Assembly (NCBI RefSeq): GCF_000003815.2
Contig: NC_049988.1
Coordinates: 18,549,598 to 18,613,597, forward strand
Length of the DNA: 64,000 bases
DNA from: Branchiostoma floridae
Lineage: Eukaryota > Chordata > Leptocardii > Amphioxiformes > Branchiostomatidae
Direction: 5' to 3'
Shown: positions 56,501 to 61,404 of the stretch, one piece after another
How the letters are laid out: the number at the start of each line of letters is the position of its first letter
Position numbering within the stretch: position 1 is the first letter of the stretch
Notes under the pieces: model-generated
The model's input: the letters and a program-made list of their open reading frames with translations, nothing else
What the model was told of the DNA's origin: nothing
Databases searched by the model: none
Position numbers and translations under genes: made by a program

Positions 56501-56662
56501 CTTTGGACTGTCTTACCTTTGACAGGATTTCCAAGGGACGGAAAAAAAATCAGGCTGCCTAGAACACTGGTCTTGAAAATACAACACAGTGATAAACTCA
56601 CGTATGGTGCCGGCTCGAGCATGGGATTCAAACTTCAGAACACTGGCTAGCTCTCGCTTCAC
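25324..56662 (-). CDS. RAPGEF4: Epac (cAMP-regulated Rap guanine-nucleotide exchange factor), 21 exons, C-terminal 664 residues
   Basis: This is the orthologue of vertebrate RAPGEF3/RAPGEF4 (Epac1/2), which load Rap1/Rap2 with GTP when cAMP binds. Exons, 5' to 3' with high coordinate first: 56662-56602, 51845-51769, 49742-49596, 49052-48943, 48436-48342, 48003-47922, 43158-43008, 42445-42351, 40892-40841, 40447-40351, 39402-39256, 38623-38526, 36905-36780, 36224-36046, 35324-35234, 34825-34775, 34246-34159, 32844-32780, 32538-32484, 30196-30142 and 25396-25324. They sum to 1995 nt and read 664 residues plus TAG without a break. Domains by residue of this fragment: second cAMP-binding domain 1-105, REM about 133-270, Ras-association about 323-404, CDC25 GEF about 414-640. 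The first cAMP domain and DEP are missing and are presumed to lie to the right. All introns are GT-AG except the sixth, which appears AT-AC. No frameshift or premature stop was seen. Confidence 0.93.
25665..25750. repeat. CACT/CATT simple repeat
   Basis: Interrupted (CACTCACT/CATTCACT)n in the last Epac intron. Confidence 0.85.
26080..26300. other. GC-rich CpG-containing island in the last Epac intron
   Basis: Markedly richer in CpG than its surroundings, with GGCGCGCGCGGG and AAGGGGGCGGGGCTTG (Sp1-type boxes). No exon or repeat family recognised. It could be a promoter, a fragment of a GC-rich element, or chance. Confidence 0.35.
26557..26585. repeat. CA microsatellite
   Basis: (CA)n, uninterrupted over about 28 bp. 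Confidence 0.95.
26800..28205. repeat. Tandem array, unit about 424-436 bp
   Basis: ATTGACGATGAAACAACTCA recurs at about 27122, 27545 and 27981. CAGCTGGYRTTAYAGTATAC recurs at about 26837, 27261, 27701 and 28118. Three full units plus a partial first and last are present, each with a variable TTTC tract and variable TTATGCA repeats. A diverged piece (AGATTATGTAATG.AAAGGTG, ACCAGAAAGACA) lies at 25870-26060. Confidence 0.9.
28390..28860 (+). repeat. Cluster of tRNA-B-box-like SINE heads
   Basis: CTGGGTTTGAA(T/A)C-type sequences, close to the pol III B box GGTTCGANTCC, occur five times (about 28400, 28457, 28614, 28720 and 28830). One is preceded by TGGTTAGAGTGGTTGG, a good A box. Each is followed by typical SINE wording (CCTTGAAAAAGACACTT). 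This looks like nested or tandem SINE remnants. Confidence 0.6.
29230..29610. repeat. Tandem duplication, period about 203 bp
   Basis: TTATGCATTCATCACTAAAG, then TTTTCAGGGACT and AAATCACTTTGCA, occurs at about 29250 and again at about 29453. Confidence 0.85.
29855..30112 (-). mobile_element. tRNA-derived SINE, family 1, near complete
   Basis: Read on the minus strand: a tRNA-like head with B box GGGTTCGAATCC (about 30050), then CTTGGGAAAGACTTTCCTCA, ACCCAGGTGTAAAAATGGG, TACCTGACTTCAGTTGGTGA, GGCAGTGGAAAGAGAGGG and a tail with CCTTTTTGAGG. Tail-only copies of the family are at 43550-43675 and 53690-53800. The head lies 30 bp from Epac exon 20. Confidence 0.75.
30142..30196 (-). CDS. RAPGEF4: Epac exon 20, residues 624-641
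   Basis: Reads [17 protein letters not shown] with split codons at both ends. It corresponds to the linker before the conserved C-terminal VIDNQR motif. Confidence 0.88.
30600..30990 (-). mobile_element. SINE-like repeat, family 3
   Basis: Second copy of the repeat at 12255-12545, interrupted by a TTTCC-rich expansion at 30832-30880. The inverted tRNA-like segment is at about 30950-31010. Confidence 0.6.
31015..31345. repeat. Tandem duplication, period about 160 bp
   Basis: GGTCAATCYTTACA.AAAGA, then CTCTTCTTAAAATCTTTGCT and CTTGAA..CAATG/ATACCATG...GACAG, occur twice, with the two copies meeting near 31175. Confidence 0.75.
31960..32342 (-). mobile_element. tRNA-derived SINE, family 2, near complete
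   Basis: From GCATACCCAGTAAAC through ACCAGGTTTGTACTGAACAG and TGCCTTTCCCAAGGACA to the inverted B box GGATTCGAACCCAG and a tRNA-like head ending CACCACATGACCCC. The same order occurs at 61700-61998. Confidence 0.75.
32484..32538 (-). CDS. RAPGEF4: Epac exon 19, residues 605-622
   Basis: Reads [18 protein letters not shown] and forms an Asn codon across the next junction. End of the CDC25 domain. Confidence 0.9.
32780..32844 (-). CDS. RAPGEF4: Epac exon 18, residues 583-604
   Basis: Reads [20 protein letters not shown] plus Met after a split Asp. The DMTF.HEGN..Y...LVNFEKM motif is a hallmark of CDC25-type Rap exchange domains. Confidence 0.95.
33345..33620. repeat. Tandem duplication, 148-bp period
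   Basis: AATGGAAGCTGTAAACATGT...TACTCC.CGTTTC and AATCAACGCACAGAACACAA are present twice (33358 and 33506), with several substitutions. Confidence 0.85.
34159..34246 (-). CDS. RAPGEF4: Epac exon 17, residues 554-582
   Basis: Reads [20 protein letters not shown] then IPFIPLLMK. The P-x-IPF-x-PLL-x-KD segment is part of the GEF catalytic core. Confidence 0.95.
34519..34673. repeat. Palindromic MITE, CAAGCAGATC family, copy 3, in an Epac intron
   Basis: TAATCTCCAAGCAGATCCTA on the left and ATCTGCCTGAAGATTA on the right, with inner arms GCATAAGATAGCATCAAAAG and TTTGATACCTATCTTATGCC. Confidence 0.85.
34775..34825 (-). CDS. RAPGEF4: Epac exon 16, residues 537-553
   Basis: Seventeen complete codons, [17 protein letters not shown], matching LP.KF...FAEFES.M of Epac2. 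Confidence 0.94.
35234..35324 (-). CDS. RAPGEF4: Epac exon 15, residues 507-536
   Basis: Reads [20 protein letters not shown] then [10 protein letters not shown], the NLN.FFAI.MGL.N.AVSRL catalytic helix of CDC25 domains. Confidence 0.96.
35699..36070. repeat. Triplicated donor-side half of Epac exon 14
   Basis: The segment CACTRGGTGGCWCYCCTACA to TGCAGCTATCTTGATGAATT and beyond is present three times, starting at about 35699, 35854 and 36012. The last contains the real exon end. The middle copy still reads [23 protein letters not shown] and keeps the GTAAG donor. The first is more decayed. Confidence 0.85.
36046..36224 (-). CDS. RAPGEF4: Epac exon 14, residues 447-506
   Basis: Reads [20 protein letters not shown]..., [15 protein letters not shown] and [14 protein letters not shown]. 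These include the RFN...W...E scaffold of the GEF active site. The donor is CATA|GTAAGT. Confidence 0.96.
36780..36905 (-). CDS. RAPGEF4: Epac exon 13, residues 405-446
   Basis: Reads [20 protein letters not shown] then [22 protein letters not shown]. It covers the linker from the Ras-association domain into the start of CDC25 (E-L-M-S-x-x-x-x-A-x-Q-x-T-x-x-D-W-x-L-F). Confidence 0.96.
36868..37190. repeat. Duplicated acceptor side of exon 13 with SINE-tail pieces
   Basis: GGGCCCCTCCTGTTCTGGTA with GTGACAGAGAAGGTAG at the true exon start recurs at about 37040-37092 as GGGCCCCTCTGCTCTGGTAG with GTGACGGAGAAGGCAG. Phrases GCCTTTTTGATGC, GCCTTTTTGAGGC and TTATCCACTGTGTCTAG between and after them come from the family-1 SINE tail. 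Confidence 0.7.
38526..38623 (-). CDS. RAPGEF4: Epac exon 12, residues 372-404
   Basis: Reads [20 protein letters not shown] then [12 protein letters not shown], the second half of the Ras-association domain. Confidence 0.94.
38711..38888. mobile_element. MITE with TA target duplication and CAGTCAAACCTGT termini
   Basis: Perfect inverted termini CAGTCAAACCTG / CAGGTTTGACTG are flanked by TA on both sides. The inside is built of repeated CTCTRYAGAGG..ACCTGTCYATAGTGGCCA phrases. The TA duplication fits a Tc1/mariner-type or similar mobiliser. Confidence 0.85.
39120..39260. repeat. 40-bp tandem repeat carrying the exon 11 splice donor
   Basis: Units with TTAACTAACCTCCAGATTAA and TATCAATAACCA start every 40 bp. 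The donor-like complement (CTAACC or CTTATC) is at 39131, 39171, 39211 and 39251. The last is the real donor of exon 11 (GGAG|GTTAGTTA). Confidence 0.9.
39256..39402 (-). CDS. RAPGEF4: Epac exon 11, residues 323-372
   Basis: Reads [20 protein letters not shown] then [28 protein letters not shown], the first half of the Ras-association (ubiquitin-like) domain. Confidence 0.94.
39605..40140. repeat. Minisatellite, 27-bp unit
   Basis: ACCATCCCTGTCCCTGGTGC-TGAATAC is repeated about 18 times with 18-21-bp short variants. Because 27 is a multiple of three, all frames stay open on both strands, which gives long spurious ORFs. It lies in the intron between Epac exons 10 and 11. Confidence 0.95.
40351..40447 (-). 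CDS. RAPGEF4: Epac exon 10, residues 291-323
   Basis: Reads [20 protein letters not shown] then [13 protein letters not shown] basic linker before the Ras-association domain, like the QKRQPIRGSDE region of Epac2. Confidence 0.88.
40841..40892 (-). CDS. RAPGEF4: Epac exon 9, residues 273-290
   Basis: Reads [17 protein letters not shown], a low-conservation linker. The exon is supported mainly by exact splice sites (CTGTAG| and |GTAAGT) and by frame continuity with both neighbours. Confidence 0.8.
40980..41220 (-). mobile_element. Possible SINE remnant
   Basis: TAGGATTGGAACCCAAGAAC resembles an inverted B box and is followed by AGCAGCCTTACTACAAGGCC. The rest is diverged. Confidence 0.35.
41221..42350. 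other. Intron stretch between Epac exons 8 and 9
   Basis: Overlapping open frames on both strands at 41416-41923 show no recognisable domain and no paired splice sites. Nothing else seen. Confidence 0.4.
42351..42445 (-). CDS. RAPGEF4: Epac exon 8, residues 242-273
   Basis: Reads [20 protein letters not shown] then [11 protein letters not shown], the end of the REM domain (V..D......K..L..LEK in Epac2). Confidence 0.9.
42431..42575. repeat. Duplicated acceptor side of Epac exon 8
   Basis: AGCCAAGCACAATTCCTTTA at 42431 recurs at 42536 as AGCTAAGCACAATTCCTTTA (105-bp offset), both followed by CAGTCAAGAC. The copy keeps the TTTAAAG| acceptor and the first codons E-L-C-L-A-V. Confidence 0.85.
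43008..43158 (-). CDS. RAPGEF4: Epac exon 7, residues 191-241
   Basis: Reads [20 protein letters not shown] then [30 protein letters not shown], the REM domain (E...DYAL.NK.RV..LV.QW in Epac2). Its 5' edge is set by an AT-AC boundary. Using that edge restores the conserved Tyr-His-Ala after a split Tyr codon. Confidence 0.93.
43216..43541. mobile_element. MITE, CAGGGCTCRAAATA family, copy 1
   Basis: Ends CAAGGCTCAAAATA and TATTTTGAGCCCTG, with inner inverted repeats of ACCTGCA. The whole sequence matches 61018-61343 in the opposite orientation (GTGTAAAACCCAGTACAT, GTGGATTGTT, CACTCTGAAT). Confidence 0.85.
43550..43675 (-). mobile_element. SINE family 1 tail
   Basis: GGCCTTTTTGAGGCCGAAGG, GGTTGTCATCTACTGTGTTT, CTGGAAGGTGGAGCCCAACC and CCGCCTTTTACCT match the tail of the SINE at 29855-30112. 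Confidence 0.65.
43730..44375. repeat. GC-rich tandem repeat, unit about 150 bp
   Basis: TTTGATTTTGGGCCTCCTGG-CGTTTGAACTTGACAT recurs at about 43863, 44016, 44166 and 44313, with GTATCTCCGGAACG and GTGCGAGCACGACGATTTTT between. About 4.3 diverged units. The unit length, near a multiple of three, makes spurious ORFs on the minus strand. Confidence 0.9.
44639..44722 (+). CDS. Exon-like open frame with Cys-x-x-Cys-Gly-His motif (unproven)
   Basis: ATG 44639 opens 28 codons, [20 protein letters not shown] then IECGHKSK, and stops exactly at a consensus donor AAG|GTATGT. The strongly charged helix and CIECGH look protein-like. It lies antisense inside the Epac U12 intron next to repeats, so it may be a remnant of a mobile-element ORF. 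No downstream exon could be fixed. Confidence 0.25.
44723..45640. other. Unassigned stretch inside the U12 intron
   Basis: Open frames occur on both strands at 44840-45104 (for example [19 protein letters not shown] on -) and on + at 45424-45768. None has a recognisable domain. It may be interior sequence of a decayed mobile element. Confidence 0.3.
45641..47650. repeat. Foldback element of about 2 kb
   Basis: The left arm (about 45650-46460) and right arm (about 46610-47645) are inverse copies. Examples: GAAGTGAAAACTTTCATCTC vs GAGATGAAAGTTTTCACTTC; CAAAATCCAATGAAAGAAAA vs TTTTCTTTCATTGGATTTTG; AGTAAGGCATGTAGGTTTTG vs AAAACCTACACGCCTTACTT; TGTCTCAGAGAAAAACATCA vs GTTCTTTTTCTCTGAGACAG. The right arm has an extra inner duplication (about 47100-47370) of the AATAACACTTACA segment. 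The loop is about 150 bases. No coding frame was recognised. Confidence 0.9.
47922..48003 (-). CDS. RAPGEF4: Epac exon 6, residues 164-191
   Basis: Reads [20 protein letters not shown] then CPALMA and two bases of a Tyr codon. This is the REM core (DF...H.VFMP..QLC.AL). The exon ends at the ATATCC boundary. Confidence 0.94.
48342..48436 (-). CDS. RAPGEF4: Epac exon 5, residues 132-164
   Basis: Reads [20 protein letters not shown] then [11 protein letters not shown]. The Y.VM.GTPEK.LE..LE motif opens the REM domain. Confidence 0.95.
48943..49052 (-). CDS. RAPGEF4: Epac exon 4, residues 96-132
   Basis: Reads [20 protein letters not shown] then [16 protein letters not shown], the lid/switchboard segment after the cAMP-binding domain ([20 protein letters not shown]). 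Confidence 0.95.
49596..49742 (-). CDS. RAPGEF4: Epac exon 3, residues 47-95, phosphate-binding cassette
   Basis: Reads [20 protein letters not shown] then [29 protein letters not shown]. The cassette [15 protein letters not shown] (residues 58-72) holds the cAMP phosphate with Arg69. Lys60 replaces the Glu found in PKA and CNG channels, as in Epac2. Confidence 0.97.
50020..50330. repeat. Tandem duplication, period about 150 bp
   Basis: ATTTGTATTTGAAAAAAAAA, GCAACACAAAATTYAAG.GC and CAGAGCACAAAATCAACCA occur twice in order. Confidence 0.85.
50620..51160. repeat. Tandem triplication, unit about 172-186 bp
   Basis: TTTTATCCCGTCCACGTGAA-CTGTACC, ATTGAAGATTAAGGTC, AAACAAATTTGTA and GCTGGAG.AACCACTGAGGT recur three times (about 50640, 50826, 50998). 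Each unit carries a CACGTG E-box-type word in CCACGTGAAC or ACACGTGAAC. Confidence 0.9.
51769..51845 (-). CDS. RAPGEF4: Epac exon 2, residues 21-46
   Basis: Reads [20 protein letters not shown] then VIYGK after a split Leu. The [19 protein letters not shown] is diagnostic of the second Epac cAMP domain. Confidence 0.97.
51912..52355. mobile_element. Short DNA transposon with 8-bp target duplication (hAT-like)
   Basis: ATCTGCAA flanks both ends (51904-51911 and 52356-52363). Termini TAGGGGTAAGTATCGGTACA and (inverted) TAGGGGTGGGTACAGGTATA. The interior holds CGGTACCGGTCC-like and GGACCTGGACCTGATCC stretches. An 8-bp duplication and T/CAGGGG termini are typical of hAT elements. No transposase. 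Confidence 0.8.
52365..53002. other. Intron stretch, no supported feature
   Basis: CCACAAATTTCATTTTGGG-TTTATCAGATTTTTTAAAAT is repeated at about 52805 and 52862. Otherwise nothing recognised. Confidence 0.4.
53003..53181. repeat. Small MITE
   Basis: AGGACAATGGACCGATCC on the left and GGATCGGTCCATT.GGCAACTGTCCT on the right are inverse. Inner CGAACACC/GGTGTTTG and CTATTTCGAACACC/GGTGTTTGAAATAG also pair. Confidence 0.8.
53690..53800 (-). mobile_element. SINE family 1 tail
   Basis: GGGCAGTGGGTTGTTATCCA, CTGTGTCTTGGGCATGGTAC and TGGAAGGCATTCGCCCTCTC match the SINE tail seen at 29855 and 43550. Confidence 0.6.
53867..53920. repeat. Fragment of TACTGTAAATGC MITE
   Basis: TTTTTCCGCTACCACGAAAT and CGAACTTAAATGCATTTACA-GTA match the right end of the elements at 62547-62712 and 63693-63904. 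Confidence 0.75.
54680..54750 (+). other. tRNA-like A-box sequence
   Basis: GTGGCTCAGCTGGTAGCAG resembles a tRNA D-arm/A box and TTGGTTCCAAGAA a weak B box. Probably a SINE remnant next to the element that follows. Confidence 0.35.
54751..55116. mobile_element. MITE (PIF/Harbinger-like), second copy, with internal SINE
   Basis: Termini GGCCTACGTCACATTTCC and GGAAATGTGACTTTAGCC (55099-55116), flanked by TAA on both sides. CCGGGGCCC and GGGCCCCGG lie just inside. It is longer than the 201-bp copy at 7141 because a tRNA-like sequence (about 54925-55060) sits in its middle. Confidence 0.8.
54925..55060 (+). mobile_element. tRNA-derived SINE inside the MITE
   Basis: TGTGGTTAGCACGTTGG (A box) and GGGTTCGAATCCC (perfect B box, about 54990-55002) are spaced as in a tRNA, but no acceptor stem pairs. 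So it is a SINE head or tRNA pseudogene rather than a functional tRNA. Confidence 0.65.
56269..56575 (+). repeat. Dispersed repeat, family 4, copy 1
   Basis: AGGGTTCTAGCAAGCGTCTG, GGAATTTTGCAGCTGGGGAT, TTTCAGAGGGTCTAAATTTC and AAAATTTTCCTGGAGGAGCA are shared with 63266-63519 and, inverted, with 61405-61690. Confidence 0.8.
56602..56662 (-). CDS. RAPGEF4: Epac exon 1 of this window (internal), residues 1-20
   Basis: After acceptor TTTTGCAG| it reads [20 protein letters not shown] with donor AC|GTGAGT. It matches VKRELAGVLIFE.HA..GT of Epac2, the start of the second cAMP domain. It is not a first exon: homologous proteins have about 350 residues before it. Confidence 0.96.
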
Positions 56663-57196
56663 CTGCAAAACAGGAAAAAGAAGTGTTATTGAACAAAAAT
56701 CACATTTCATAATGTCTTTGACCAACACAGATGAAATTTCATGCTGAGGGTTACTATTGTCCAGTTTGGTACAAATATAGCTGGATATCAAGAAAAAAGA
56801 TTAAAACAATATGGCATATGGGGTATATGAAATATTTTCATAATTGAAAAAAGAATAATCAGACAAAGAATCTGCCTTTTACAAAATGCAAAGGACACCG
56901 GAATAAAAGAAAACAGTTGTGTTTAGCACATATCAGCTGATGTTGATAACAATTATTGAGAGACGTCGTTGGAGGAAACACATCTGGCAAAACACTCTCC
57001 ACTTCAGTTCTAAAATTTGCAAACTATAAAAAGTTCTATCCCTATTGAACACAACTGCACTGCGTGCGCCTTCGACCACAGCCATGAAAATTCAAAAACG
57101 TTCGAAAATTGAAGTGGACAGACTCAGTTCTCGATTCACACTCCAACAAGGCCAACACTGCATATTTCAGTTGCACAAACACTGCCTACTACCCAC

Positions 57197-57268
57197 CAAA
57201 GAAAAACTCTTTCCCAGCACTTCGCTTTGCTTCAGCAATTGCGCGATGGTCTTGTTAGAGCGGAGCAT
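57197..57268 (-). CDS. Candidate alternative 5' coding exon of Epac
   Basis: On the minus strand an ATG in a fair context (GCGCCATGC, 57268) opens 24 codons, starting MLRSNKTIAQLLKQSEVLGK, and ends at TTTG|GTGGGT. The phase is 0, exactly what exon 1 (56662) requires, and a CCAAT word lies upstream (about 57342). If used, it would encode an Epac without the first cAMP domain and DEP, as in the short vertebrate Epac2C form. No sequence similarity to a known Epac start was recognised. Confidence 0.3.
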
Positions 57269-57399
57269 GGCGCAGCAATAAAATCTCAAAGCCACCGATC
57301 CTTCAGTACTTCACGCGATGATATCAAAGCCGTTTCCTCATTGGTTAAGTGATCCGACGCACCAGCGGCATTTACATAAGCCTTATTCAAATTTCAAAA

Positions 57400-57702
57400 A
57401 CTGCTCTGCGCTGGTTTGGCCTCTCGGAAAGCAAGCACAGGACGGCCTGACATTGTAGAATGTTGACACAGTATAAACTTACACTTGGTTAATAATCTGG
57501 GATCAATATGAAACATTGCGGGGGGATTTTCCACCATCAACTTGTCACACTGCTCTATGCTGGTCTGCCCTTTCAAAAAGCAAGCACAGGACGGCCTGAC
57601 ATTGTAGCATGTTGACACAGTATAAACTTACACTTGGATGATAATCTGGGTTCAATTTGAAACATGGCTGGGGATTTTCCCACATCAACTTGTCACGCGG
57701 GA
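57400..57702. repeat. Tandem duplication, period about 145 bp
   Basis: AGCAAGCACAGGACGGCCTG, then ACATTGTAG.ATGTTGACAC and AGTATAAACTTACACTTGG, occurs twice (about 57431 and 57579). Confidence 0.9.
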
Positions 57703-57929
57703 AGGGACACATTGACCTTTAGATTCGGTAGCTCCAAATCTAGTTGTCAGACATGTACGGAACTCCTTTGATCCGAGCACTACACAGCGAAGTGGGGGCA
57801 TTAGAGTATACTTTGTACTTCACTGGTATATAAGAGGCAGCAGCTCTTTGATGAATAATGTCATTGCAAATCCCTTTAATATAGATATAACAAACAAATG
57901 TTGCCAAGGGAAAAATGCTGAACATCATT

Positions 57930-58495
57930 CACACAACCATCCCTGTCCTTGGTGCTGAACAACACTGTCATCCCTGTCCCTGGTGCTGAACACCATTCAC
58001 ACATCCATCCCTGTCCCTGAATACCATTTACACAACCATCCCTGTCCCTGGTGCTGAACAACTTTCACACATCCATCCCTGCCCCTGGTGCTAAGCAACA
58101 TTCACACATCCATCCCTGTCCTTGGTGCTAAGCAACATTCACACATCCATCCCTGTCCTTGGTGCTGAACAACATTCACACACCCACCCCTGTCCCTGAA
58201 TACCATTCACACAACCATTCCTGTCCTTGGTGCTGAACAACACTGTCATCCCTGTCCCTGGTGCTAAGCAACATTCACACATCCATCCCTGTCCTTGGTG
58301 CTGAACAACATTCACACATCTATCCCTGTCCTTGGTGCTAAGCAACATTCACACATCTATCCCTGTCCCTGGTGCTGAACACTATTCACACATCCATCCC
58401 TGTCCTTGGTGCTAAGCATAAACATTCACACATCCATCCCTGTCCCTGGTGCTGAACAACATTTACACAACCATCCCTGTCCCTGAAAAAATATA
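57930..58495. repeat. Minisatellite, 37-bp unit
   Basis: ACACATCCATCCCTGTCCTT-GGTGCTGAACAACATTC, about 14 units with deletions. The core CATCCCTGTCCCTGGTGCTG is the same as in the 27-bp minisatellite at 39605-40140. Confidence 0.95.
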
Positions 58496-59515
58496 TTCTC
58501 ACTACTGCATCTGTATTCTTAGAAATTGCAGTTTAATTCAAAGCAAGATAGCCTTAAGCTTCTTCATATTGAACAATTCTCCGAATGGAAACGGAGCTCT
58601 GATTTCGCACAGAATTGTCACTGGTGCAATGGCCAAGGTGGTAGAATGCTTGCCTATCATTCAAGATTCGACTCTGCTATAAAGAACCCTAAAATCACCA
58701 TAATCAAAGCCTGGCACATTAATCTAGGTCAGGACATGATTTCAATGGCCTGTTTGATAAACATTTTACATAAGTTTATTTGAGCGCATAAGATTTTAAT
58801 TGAAAGACAAAATCCTGTGCAATCCGTCCTCCATTAAACAAGGCTGCAGTCTTCCGGACATCGTCATTCCCAGGATTGAACCCAGGATCTTCAAGTTACC
58901 AAATAATTTGAACCAGGAGATCAACTATGAGGCTGTTACCAGTTGAGCTACAGGGAAATCCCTGAACTGCACAACCCCATTTGTAACCACTTACATAACA
59001 CAGTGGGACTTACAGGCATAACACAGTGGGACTTTGGGCTCTGTTGTGCAAGCTACCTAAGTTCAGATAAGCTTGTATGGTGTTTCAGTAAGATATGACC
59101 TTTCACAGCCAAAATATAAAAATGCCCAAACATACAAACAAGTACATATTAAATGTCTTCCTTTTTTACATAATGCAGTGAAACATGGTTGGGGTGGTCT
59201 AAGGCAAATCCTGTTTATCGTTATAAGAAAGTTACAAGAAAATATGGATTTTTGAATGCTGCCTTCAAAATCAAAGCATAAACAGAGAGATTTGTAGCCA
59301 TTGGGTTTCTGACATCCCAATGAATTTCCTTTACATGAAAAGACTGCAGTTAAGTTTATTTGAAACATGTTTTTTATCAGGCCTTTGCAATTGGTTGTGG
59401 GTGTTTGAAATTTCTGGACAGAGGGCAAAGAGGAAATAAAGATTGAATCAATTTAACTCTGAGTCATCTCAAGGTTTCTTCTGTCTTTTACATGGAAGTG
59501 ATCAAATAGCTGACC
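58496..59515. other. Stretch without supported gene
   Basis: GATTGAACCCAGGATCTTCA (about 58873) resembles an inverted B box, followed by tRNA-like CAGTTGAGCTACAG: probably a SINE remnant. AACACAGTGGGACTT is doubled at 58997-59034. No exon matching the missing Epac N-terminus was found. Confidence 0.4.
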
Positions 59516-59925
59516 AGAGGGCCTTTCAGTTTCATCCCAAGATATCAAATGACAACGTCTTCTTCACTTAAGGCATCCAATGTTTTCAATTTTGTCTCAT
59601 ACTTTCTTCCTAGGATATCAAATGACATTACTCTTCCTTGATACGATATCAAATAACAAGGTCTTTTTTCCATAAAGGATTCACTGTATTCAATCTAGTC
59701 TTAAACTTTCTTCTCGGGATATCAAATGACATTGCACTTCCTTGATAAGATATCAAATAACAAGGTCTTTTTTTCTTAAAAGAAGATCCAATGTTTTCAA
59801 TTTTGTCTCAAACTTAGCATATCAAATAACAAGATATTGCTTTCAAATTTGTCTTACACTTTCTTCTCAGGATATCAAATAACATCTCTAAGTCATTGTT
59901 AAGATATCAAATTACATGCTCTTTT
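59516..59925. repeat. Tandem repeat of GATATCAAAT-containing units
   Basis: GATATCAAATGACATT and GATATCAAATAACAAGGTCT alternate with TTCAATYTWGTCTYAAACTT-TCTTC about every 60 and 120 bp. Confidence 0.85.
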
Positions 59926-60269
59926 TACTTTGGAAATCTTTTTTTTTATGTTGTCTCTTAGCTGAGTTCTCAAGACTTTGTCAATCTCTTCAATAGAAAC
60001 ATCTTGTAAAATGTTGTATAGACTTAAAAGGGTTTTACAAAGAGCTTGAGAGAAAAAACAAGATACAAGAAAAAAGAACAATCCACAATCAGACTAGCAA
60101 ATGTACAATTGCTAGTAATATCTTATTCTCCGAGTAGAAGGAAACCATTTTTCAGTAGAACCTGATCATGGTATCTGCATCTGTATCTATTTAGCAGGTA
60201 TAACTGCCCTTTACTTCAGCTTAAAACACCAGCTTTGCAGCCACGCGGCACGGCAGCAGCTGGTTACAT

Positions 60270-60515
60270 TACACTGAACCACCTGTCACACCTAACTTTT
60301 GCACATCTATCTGCAAATGTTCTTTAAAACTACCCAGAGAAGATGCCCCTACGGTGCTTGGCACTCCATGATAGTAAGGGGAATACAAAATTTTTGAACA
60401 CATCAATCCTAGGTTGTTAACTCTGGTACTTGAAGGCATTGTTCTTTTTTGAGCTGGCATCAGATACTTATCAGATAACAGCGGGATACATGTGTATATA
60501 CACAAGCTGGACAAT
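60270..60515 (-). mobile_element. Possible LINE reverse-transcriptase C-terminal remnant
   Basis: A minus-strand frame includes NNLGLMCSKILYSPYYHGVP and GASSLGSFKEHLQ. The phrase (W)..LP..V..A.SL..FK..L is usual at the end of LINE reverse transcriptases. Short and diverged. Confidence 0.35.
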
Positions 60516-60780
60516 AATGATAAAAATCATAAAATGATAATAAAAATTACCGTTTCTTGACAATTCCTACACTCGTCATCCTTGCGCAAGTTACCAGTTT
60601 GCTTCTTCCTTACAGCTTACACTGTATACTCAAGTAGGCCATGACAATAATGATAAGAATCATAAAAATAATGATAAAAATTACCATTTCTTGACAATCC
60701 CTACACTTCTCATTCCTGCGCTTCTCATCCCTGCGCGAGTAACAAGTTTGCTTCTTCCTTACAGCTTGATGCTTAGACAT
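60509..60780. repeat. Tandem duplication, period about 137 bp
   Basis: ACAATAATGATAA.AATCAT, TTACC.TTTCTTGACAAT and GTTTGCTTCTTCCTTACAGC occur twice. The second copy has an inner doubling of CTTCTCATYCCTGCG. Confidence 0.85.
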
Positions 60781-61017
60781 CTCGTGGATAAAGATTCTGA
60801 CAAGACGTATTCTAAGACGAAGCAGGTGTTATGCCCAAAGACCTGCGCCTCAGCTCCTTATATCTCAAACCATAAGAACAAAACACTTCAAACGTCTTGG
60901 AATTTGCATATGAGCTGAGAGAAGATGGGTGCCTCAAGGCTGATTGGTTGACTGGATTATGAGGAAGACGTGAGGATTTCTAATGATCTGTTGAAGAGAG
61001 CCTATAGCATGAATTGA

Positions 61018-61343
61018 CAGGGCTCGAAATACTTTTTTCTGCATTGAACATTGAAAATTACCTGCACCAGACAAATTTTACCTGCACCACTCTGAATGTA
61101 GGAAGTATGGATCATACTATAATTGTTCAGGAACCACTGCTATTTTTTTCTTTTATACTTTATAGGTGGTAACAGTCAATGCAGCTAACAACAATCCACA
61201 CACACCTACATCATAGGACATTTATGTGTAAAACCCAGTACATGAACCAGTGCATGTTACGTGCAGGTAGACATCAGAAATACCTGCACAGCTCCAATTT
61301 AACCTGCACTAACCTGCATATGCAGGTGGTATTTCGAGCCCTG
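61018..61343. mobile_element. MITE, CAGGGCTCRAAATA family, copy 2
   Basis: Termini CAGGGCTCGAAATA and TATTTCGAGCCCTG are nearly perfect. Inner TGCAGGTA/TACCTGCA motifs. Inverse orientation to 43216-43541. Confidence 0.85.
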
Positions 61344-61404
61344 ATTGAGCTACTGTAAATTCAGCTATTTTTGTGGGGACTTTCTGTGTCTGTACATAGC
61401 TGGT

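Noticed and set aside
57876-58348. Repetitive open frames on the minus strand
   Set aside because: Translation of the 37-bp minisatellite.
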